The notes under the pieces: model-generated
Databases searched by the model: none
The model's input: the letters and a program-made list of their open reading frames with translations, nothing else
What the model was told of the DNA's origin: nothing
Assembly: GCA_947488605.1 (NCBI GenBank)
Contig: CANKZJ010000002.1
Coordinates: forward strand, 545,203 to 609,202
Direction of reading: 5' to 3'
Length of the DNA stretch: 64,000 nucleotides
Source: an uncultured Paracoccaceae bacterium
GTDB lineage: Bacteria > Pseudomonadota > Alphaproteobacteria > Rhodobacterales > Rhodobacteraceae
Position numbers and translations under genes: made by a program
Shown here: piece after piece, positions 60,137-64,000 of the stretch
How positions within the stretch are numbered: the stretch's first letter is position 1
Layout: each line of letters opens with the position of its first letter

Positions 60137-61126
60137 GTGGCTACGAATGCCACGATCTTTGGCCCGTCTGGCCCAAAGATAACCACTTGGGAACGTGATT
60201 TCTTTCGTGAAACTCAGCCGCTTGGTTTCATCGTCTTTGCGCGCAATATCGAAAACCCTGAACAACTGCGCCAGCTGACGGGCGATCTGCGCGACAGCGT
60301 TGGGCGCGCCGCGCCGATCCTGATCGACCAAGAGGGTGGGCGGGTGCAACGCATGCGCAGTCCGCATTGGCGCGAATACCTTCCAGCCCTGGACCAGATG
60401 GACCGCGCAAGCGATCCGATGCGTGCGCAATGGATCCGCAACCGCCTGATCGCGGCAGAACTTTTTGATGTGGGCATTGATGTGAACTGCGCGCCGCTTG
60501 CCGATATCGCCGAAGACGCCACGCATCCTGTTCTGCACAACCGCCTTTACGGTCGGGATGTGGGCACGGTCGTTGCCGCCGCGCGCGTTTGCGCCGATGC
60601 GCATCTTGCCGGCGGTGTCTTGCCAGTGCTGAAACACATTCCGGGCTACGGGCGCGCGACCAGTGATAGCCATCTGAGCTTACCGTGTGTGAATGAACCC
60701 ATTGCGGAACTTGAGGCGAAAGATTTCGCGCCTTTCAAAGCTCTTAACGATATTGCGTTGGGGATGACCGCGCATATTGTGTTCTCTGCCATTGATCCTG
60801 ACCATCCCGCGACAACATCTTCTAAAATGATGAAAATAATCCGCAAAGCCATTGGTTTTGACGGTCTTTTGATGACCGATGATTTGTCGATGGAGGCACT
60901 GTCCGGCACGATTGGTCAACGCGCTAGCGCATCTATCAACGCGGGTTGCGACATTGTTTTGCATTGCAACGGTGACCCCGGTGAGATGGAAGTCGTTGCA
61001 GCAGCATCAGGCGAGATGACGACACAGGCCACCATCCGCGCAAATCGCGCATTGGCACAGCGAAAAACGCCCGCAAATATTGACATCCCAAGCCTAGAAG
61101 CGGAACTTGGCCGCCTACTAGGCTGA
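60137..61126 (+). CDS. nagZ: beta-N-acetylhexosaminidase, peptidoglycan recycling
   Basis: NagZ removes GlcNAc from muropeptides in the cytosol. The GH3 enzyme has 329 residues. It shows GFIVFARNIENPEQLRQL, LIDQEGGRVQRM, the family's KHIPGYGRATSDSHLSLP loop with the acid/base His, and the nucleophile Asp in LMTDDLSMEAL. It starts with GTG 60137 directly after the SPOR stop. scpA follows six bases after its stop. In many bacteria NagZ products also affect beta-lactamase induction; no ampR/ampC is seen here. Confidence 0.95.
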   Translation: MATNATIFGPSGPKITTWERDFFRETQPLGFIVFARNIENPEQLRQLTGDLRDSVGRAAPILIDQEGGRVQRMRSPHWREYLPALDQMDRASDPMRAQWIRNRLIAAELFDVGIDVNCAPLADIAEDATHPVLHNRLYGRDVGTVVAAARVCADAHLAGGVLPVLKHIPGYGRATSDSHLSLPCVNEPIAELEAKDFAPFKALNDIALGMTAHIVFSAIDPDHPATTSSKMMKIIRKAIGFDGLLMTDDLSMEALSGTIGQRASASINAGCDIVLHCNGDPGEMEVVAAASGEMTTQATIRANRALAQRKTPANIDIPSLEAELGRLLG

Positions 61127-61132
61127 GGGCAG

Positions 61133-61924
61133 ATGCAGGGCGACGATTTTCAAGAAGACACGGTCAGTGTCAGCGAGCGTGTGGCCGCTGAAGCTTTGAT
61201 TGTGGACGTGGGTGCTTTTGAGGGCCCGCTCGATTTGTTGCTGACTTTGTCGCGCACGCAGAAGGTCGATCTGCGCCAAATCTCTATCCTCGCTTTAGCC
61301 GAACAGTATCTTGCCTTTGTCGAGCAGGCCAAACGCCTCCGGCTGGAACTTGCGGCGGATTATCTGGTGATGGCGGCATGGCTCGCCTTCTTGAAATCGC
61401 GTCTGCTTCTCCCGCCTGACCCCTCTGAGGAAGGCCCGTCTGGTGAAGAGCTTGCAGCCCACCTTGCGTTTCAATTGGAACGTCTGGAGGCAATGCGCAA
61501 TTCGGCAGCCAAATTGATGGCACGCGACCAGTTGGGCCGCGATTTCTTTCCGCGTGGTATCACTGAAGACGTGCAGCGGGTGCGCCGCGTGACCTATACC
61601 GCGACGCTGCTGGACCTGATGCAAGGCTATGCGCGTATCCGCACCCGCGATGATTTCCGCCCCTTTGTGATGGACCGTCAACACGTCATGACGATGGAGC
61701 AGGCTTTGGAACGCATGCGCGGTCTAATCGGGTTCGCGGGGGATTGGACGGAATTTGCCAGCTACCTGCCCGATGGGTGGGATGCGGACCCACAACGCCG
61801 CAGGTCCACCACCGCTGCCACCTTTGCGGCATCGCTGGAATTGGCTAAAGAAGGCAAAATTGAACTGCGACAGGGCGAAATATATTCACCGATCCAAATT
61901 CGCAAGAAAGTCCCCGATGAGTAA
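61133..61924 (+). CDS. scpA: segregation and condensation protein A
   Basis: ScpA is the kleisin that bridges Smc heads and ScpB in the chromosome condensin. The protein has 263 residues. The N-terminal kleisin motif VGAFEGPLDLLLTLSRTQKV is at about 24-43, then LAADYLVMAAWLAFLKSRLL. The C-terminal winged-helix region holds ASLELAKEGKIELRQ. It overlaps scpB by eight bases. Confidence 0.95.
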   Translation: MQGDDFQEDTVSVSERVAAEALIVDVGAFEGPLDLLLTLSRTQKVDLRQISILALAEQYLAFVEQAKRLRLELAADYLVMAAWLAFLKSRLLLPPDPSEEGPSGEELAAHLAFQLERLEAMRNSAAKLMARDQLGRDFFPRGITEDVQRVRRVTYTATLLDLMQGYARIRTRDDFRPFVMDRQHVMTMEQALERMRGLIGFAGDWTEFASYLPDGWDADPQRRRSTTAATFAASLELAKEGKIELRQGEIYSPIQIRKKVPDE

Positions 61925-62567
61925 AGACGCAAAACCAGGCAACGACAGCCTGTTCGAGGCCCCCCCGATGGGCGAGCAAGAACGCATGGTCGAGGCGATT
62001 ATGTTTGCAACGGCGGACCCTGTGACCGTGACCGAATTGATCGGACGCATGCCCCACGGATGTGACCCCGCAGAGGCCATCGCACATCTGCGCAAGCGCT
62101 ATGACGGGCGCGGCGTGAATATTGTGAAGGTTGGTGATGCTTGGGCGATCCGCACGGCAGGTGATCTGGGCTTTTTGATGCAAAAAGAAACGGTCGAGAC
62201 CCGCAAGCTGAGCCGTGCTGCGATCGAAACACTTGCGATTGTGGCCTATCATCAGCCTGTGACACGTGCCGAGATCGAAGAAATCCGCGGCGTGAGCGTC
62301 AGCCGCGGCACCGTCGATCAGTTGATCGAGATGGAATGGATCAGGTTCGGGCGTCGCAAAATGACACCGGGACGGCCTGTGACGTTTGTGGTGACGCAAG
62401 GGTTCCTCGACCACTTCGGTTTGGAAAACGCACGCGATCTGCCGGGGCTCAAAGAACTTCGCTCTGCGGGTCTGTTGGAAAACCGTCCACCGCCGGGTGC
62501 CGTGGCCTTGGGTGAGACCGAAGACGCCGATGACGATGACAATCAAACTGAGTTGTTTGAAGATTGA
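61917..62567 (+). CDS. scpB: segregation and condensation protein B
   Basis: ScpB dimers bind ScpA and regulate the Smc ATPase. The protein has 216 residues with tandem winged-helix domains. Typical segments are VEAIMFATADPVTVTELIGR, IETLAIVAYHQPVTRAEIEE and IRGVSVSRGTVDQLIE. The C-terminal tail is acidic (EDADDDDNQTELFED). ATG 61917 lies inside the scpA end (eight-base overlap), which indicates coupled translation; the open frame upstream of it is out of register with scpA and is not coding. Confidence 0.95.
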   Translation: MSKDAKPGNDSLFEAPPMGEQERMVEAIMFATADPVTVTELIGRMPHGCDPAEAIAHLRKRYDGRGVNIVKVGDAWAIRTAGDLGFLMQKETVETRKLSRAAIETLAIVAYHQPVTRAEIEEIRGVSVSRGTVDQLIEMEWIRFGRRKMTPGRPVTFVVTQGFLDHFGLENARDLPGLKELRSAGLLENRPPPGAVALGETEDADDDDNQTELFED

Positions 62568-62612
62568 CCGCGACGCCTTATGTGTAAGGCAGAAAATCAG
62601 GGAGCCCGTCGA

Positions 62613-62813
62613 ATGAACGTCAATCGATTGATCAATAGGGGTGTTAAGATGTTGATGCGCAAAGGCATCAACAAAGGGATCGACATGGCCGCGACACGTG
62701 GCCAAGATCCCAAGGACATGACCCCAGAAGACCAGGCACAGGCAAAGTCTGCCAAACAGACTGCAAACAAAGCAAAAAAGACGATGCGCGCGGCGCGCCG
62801 GTTTATGCGTTAG
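62613..62813 (+). CDS. small basic conserved protein
   Basis: This 66-residue, Lys/Arg-rich protein (MNVNRLINRGVKMLMRKGIN at the start; RAARRFMR at the end) has a central acidic stretch (DPKDMTPEDQAQAK). It may be a nucleic-acid-associated or membrane-peripheral helix; no family name is known to me, though I recall similar short proteins after scpB in this family. GGGAG lies eight bases before ATG 62613. In related genomes tatA usually comes next; here the reverse-strand gene intervenes. Confidence 0.72.
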   Translation: MNVNRLINRGVKMLMRKGINKGIDMAATRGQDPKDMTPEDQAQAKSAKQTANKAKKTMRAARRFMR

Positions 62814-62924
62814 GGTTGATGTTGGGCGCTGATTGGTTTGGCGTCGTAACCAAGCAATGGCCGCTTTGCGGGACAAAGCTGCCGTTCGCCGTGGCTAGGC
62901 CAATGGCTGCTTCGGGACAGTTGT

Positions 62925-63875
62925 TCATTCCGCGCGCTTTGTGATCCAAGCCGCATTGTGCGCGAAGCCTTCGCTGCACCATACTTCCTGCAATTCGAGA
63001 TCAAGCACGCAAAAGAAATGATGGTGGCGATGACGGTGAAAGTTCGAGAACGGTTGACCTACCTGCTTGGAGAATGCTTTCGCTTCCCCAAGTTCTTTCC
63101 CGATCAGTTCCGTCCTTCCAGTAAGAGTGGCTAGAGCGTATCGCGCGTTAGGGCTGAAGCTCACGGATTGGGCATAGCTCCCTCCATAAGCGCTTGAGGT
63201 CTCAAGCCCAGAAAGCGCAACGATGACGTCGAAACTACCTGCTTCGCTATTCAGTTTTGCCAAGGTGCCGTCATTGTAGCTAAACCAAACGCCACCGGTT
63301 CCATCAACGGCTGGATAAGAACCTTTTGCGCAAAGGCGGCTGAGCGCACCAGTGTCTGTATTCCATCCCAGCAATCCACTTCCACCCAAAACAACTCTAT
63401 GATCAGCAGTGTCAAATACACCACCTGCAACTTGGAACTTTAGATCAACCGTCGCAACCGTTTTGATTGCACCGCGGACGTCGTAAACTGCGGCGCCATC
63501 ACGCGTGCTATAGAGCACTTGGTCTTGTGCACTGCTCACGCAAAGAGGCGCAAAAGCTTCAGTTGGTAGTGGTTCTTTGCGCACTGTCCGGTTTTCAATA
63601 TCTAACCGGGCAAAGAAGCATTGCATCGAATCGTCACTGCCCAAGTGCATCAATAGCTCCGGGCGAGTCGAAACGTATTCAAGCATCCAAAATGGTGAAA
63701 CAGTGTCGCTGATCTTACTTTTGCTTAGTTCACCTTCTCCAATGCCATATGCTGCGATCCCATTTGCCGAAACAAAAACTTGTCGTCCCACTTCATCAAC
63801 TGCGAGCGGGCAGTTCGTTCCGCCTGCAAACCCAAGGTCTCTTTGACGTGTGAACGAAGTTTCCAAAGCAACCAA
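62925..63875 (-). CDS. beta-propeller-like protein with uncertain or damaged 5' end
   Basis: The protein has about 316 residues with repeating strands typical of WD/YVTN-like propellers (LAVDEVGRQVFVSANGIAAY, VLYSTRDGAAVYDVRG, SYNDGTLAKLNSE, SFSPNARYALATLTG). No signal peptide is seen. The first usable start in frame is TTG 63875 without a ribosome site. Coding-like sequence continues upstream (LETEYELLISGQSPGQRL) to a TGA at 63945-63947. A GTG at 63948 in the next frame could supply the start if one base near 63924 were removed, so a frameshift is possible. Base composition is visibly more AT-rich than its neighbours, which suggests transfer. Function is unknown. Confidence 0.6.
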   Translation of the reverse strand: MVALETSFTRQRDLGFAGGTNCPLAVDEVGRQVFVSANGIAAYGIGEGELSKSKISDTVSPFWMLEYVSTRPELLMHLGSDDSMQCFFARLDIENRTVRKEPLPTEAFAPLCVSSAQDQVLYSTRDGAAVYDVRGAIKTVATVDLKFQVAGGVFDTADHRVVLGGSGLLGWNTDTGALSRLCAKGSYPAVDGTGGVWFSYNDGTLAKLNSEAGSFDVIVALSGLETSSAYGGSYAQSVSFSPNARYALATLTGRTELIGKELGEAKAFSKQVGQPFSNFHRHRHHHFFCVLDLELQEVWCSEGFAHNAAWITKRAE

Positions 63876-63992
63876 TCGCTGGCCGGGCGACTGACCTGAA
63901 ATCAGAAGTTCATACTCTGTTTCTAATGGGATGTACCGGCTGCTTCACCCAGCAGGTTAGGCTTGGCCTATACTGCAAATAGGAGAAGTAGC

Positions 63993-64000
63993 ATGGCGAA
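63993..64000 (+). CDS. start of the next gene, cut by the window edge
   Basis: AGGAGAAG at 63981-63988 precedes ATG GCG AA at the last bases. Only two codons are visible. By gene order in related bacteria (scpB then tatA) this may be tatA, which is inference only. Confidence 0.3.

Noticed and set aside
61845..62876. Long minus-strand open frame opposite scpA and scpB (343 codons)
   Set aside because: It covers well-recognised scp genes on the other strand and shows no family resemblance; it is a composition artefact.
1..64000. CRISPR arrays, tRNA or rRNA genes, insertion sequences, integrases and attachment sites
   Set aside because: No regularly spaced repeats, no tRNA T-loop signatures in gaps, and no transposase or integrase motifs were seen in reading both strands by eye. 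A covariance-model scan would be decisive.

Overview
The window looks like chromosomal DNA from a marine Roseobacter-group alphaproteobacterium (Rhodobacteraceae); the genus cannot be fixed from sequence alone. The grounds are: the 3' end of a gene-transfer-agent (GTA) cluster at the left edge; the alphaproteobacterial pdhA-pdhB-pdhC order with a lipoyl domain on E1-beta; a bacterial leucyl-tRNA-protein transferase (Bpt); a DksA that keeps one zinc-finger cysteine; an Entner-Doudoroff pair with a LacI-type operator; TRAP transport; and many small conserved proteins of this family. Coding density is high, with many ATGA overlaps and gaps of a few bases. No rRNA, tRNA, CRISPR array, insertion sequence or integrase was seen.

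Layout. 1-3.9 kb: end of the GTA cluster (large tail/host-specificity protein and a small partner). 3.9-13.4 kb: cysE, then the pyruvate dehydrogenase operon (pdhA, pdhB, an extra membrane-protein gene, pdhC), ftsB, a small lipoprotein, class I FBP aldolase, pgk, and two overlapping cyclophilins (one cytosolic, one secreted). 13.4-19.7 kb: DUF3179 protein, EamA exporter, then selO / nucleoside hydrolase and a Rieske oxygenase, and an EF-hand protein. 19.8-22.5 kb: ilvIH preceded by a clear branched-chain amino acid attenuator with leader peptide. 22.5-26.9 kb: membrane protein, YghU-type glutathione enzyme, and a divergent pair of paralogous LysM + solute-binding proteins. 26.9-33.9 kb: a cache-type NarL/FixJ two-component system divergent from a TRAP transporter with unusually large membrane subunits. 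33.8-39.4 kb: bpt, RDD protein, DUF2852 protein with two matching palindromes upstream, YbaK-type deacylase, glnE. 39.5-44.4 kb: chemoreceptor, eda, edd. 44.5-55.2 kb: lipoprotein, RlmI-like methyltransferase, PIN protein, M48 protease, CoxE-like VWA protein, a 55-residue membrane protein, DUF2927 lipoprotein, GNAT, MoxR ATPase, dksA, FAD monooxygenase, exonuclease III. 55.4-64 kb: DUF1127-like protein, ErpA-type Fe-S carrier, dgt, argS, SPOR protein, nagZ, scpA, scpB, a small basic protein, then an opposite-strand beta-propeller-like gene with a damaged-looking 5' end.

How the parts fit. Central carbon genes are spread over the window: aldolase, pgk, edd/eda and pdh lead from sugar phosphates to acetyl-CoA. 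The edd promoter carries a perfect LacI-type palindrome, and the aldolase promoter carries one intact half of the same site, which fits one sugar-catabolite regulator of the CceR/PckR kind. The kinase and regulator beside the TRAP operon probably sense or control uptake of a small organic acid. The argS-SPOR-nagZ-scpA-scpB run joins translation, cell-wall recycling and chromosome segregation and reads as one transcription unit. The most rewarding items for a second look are the ilv attenuator, the LysM-SBP pair, the oversized TRAP permeases, the paired DUF2852 operators and the extra gene inside the pdh operon.
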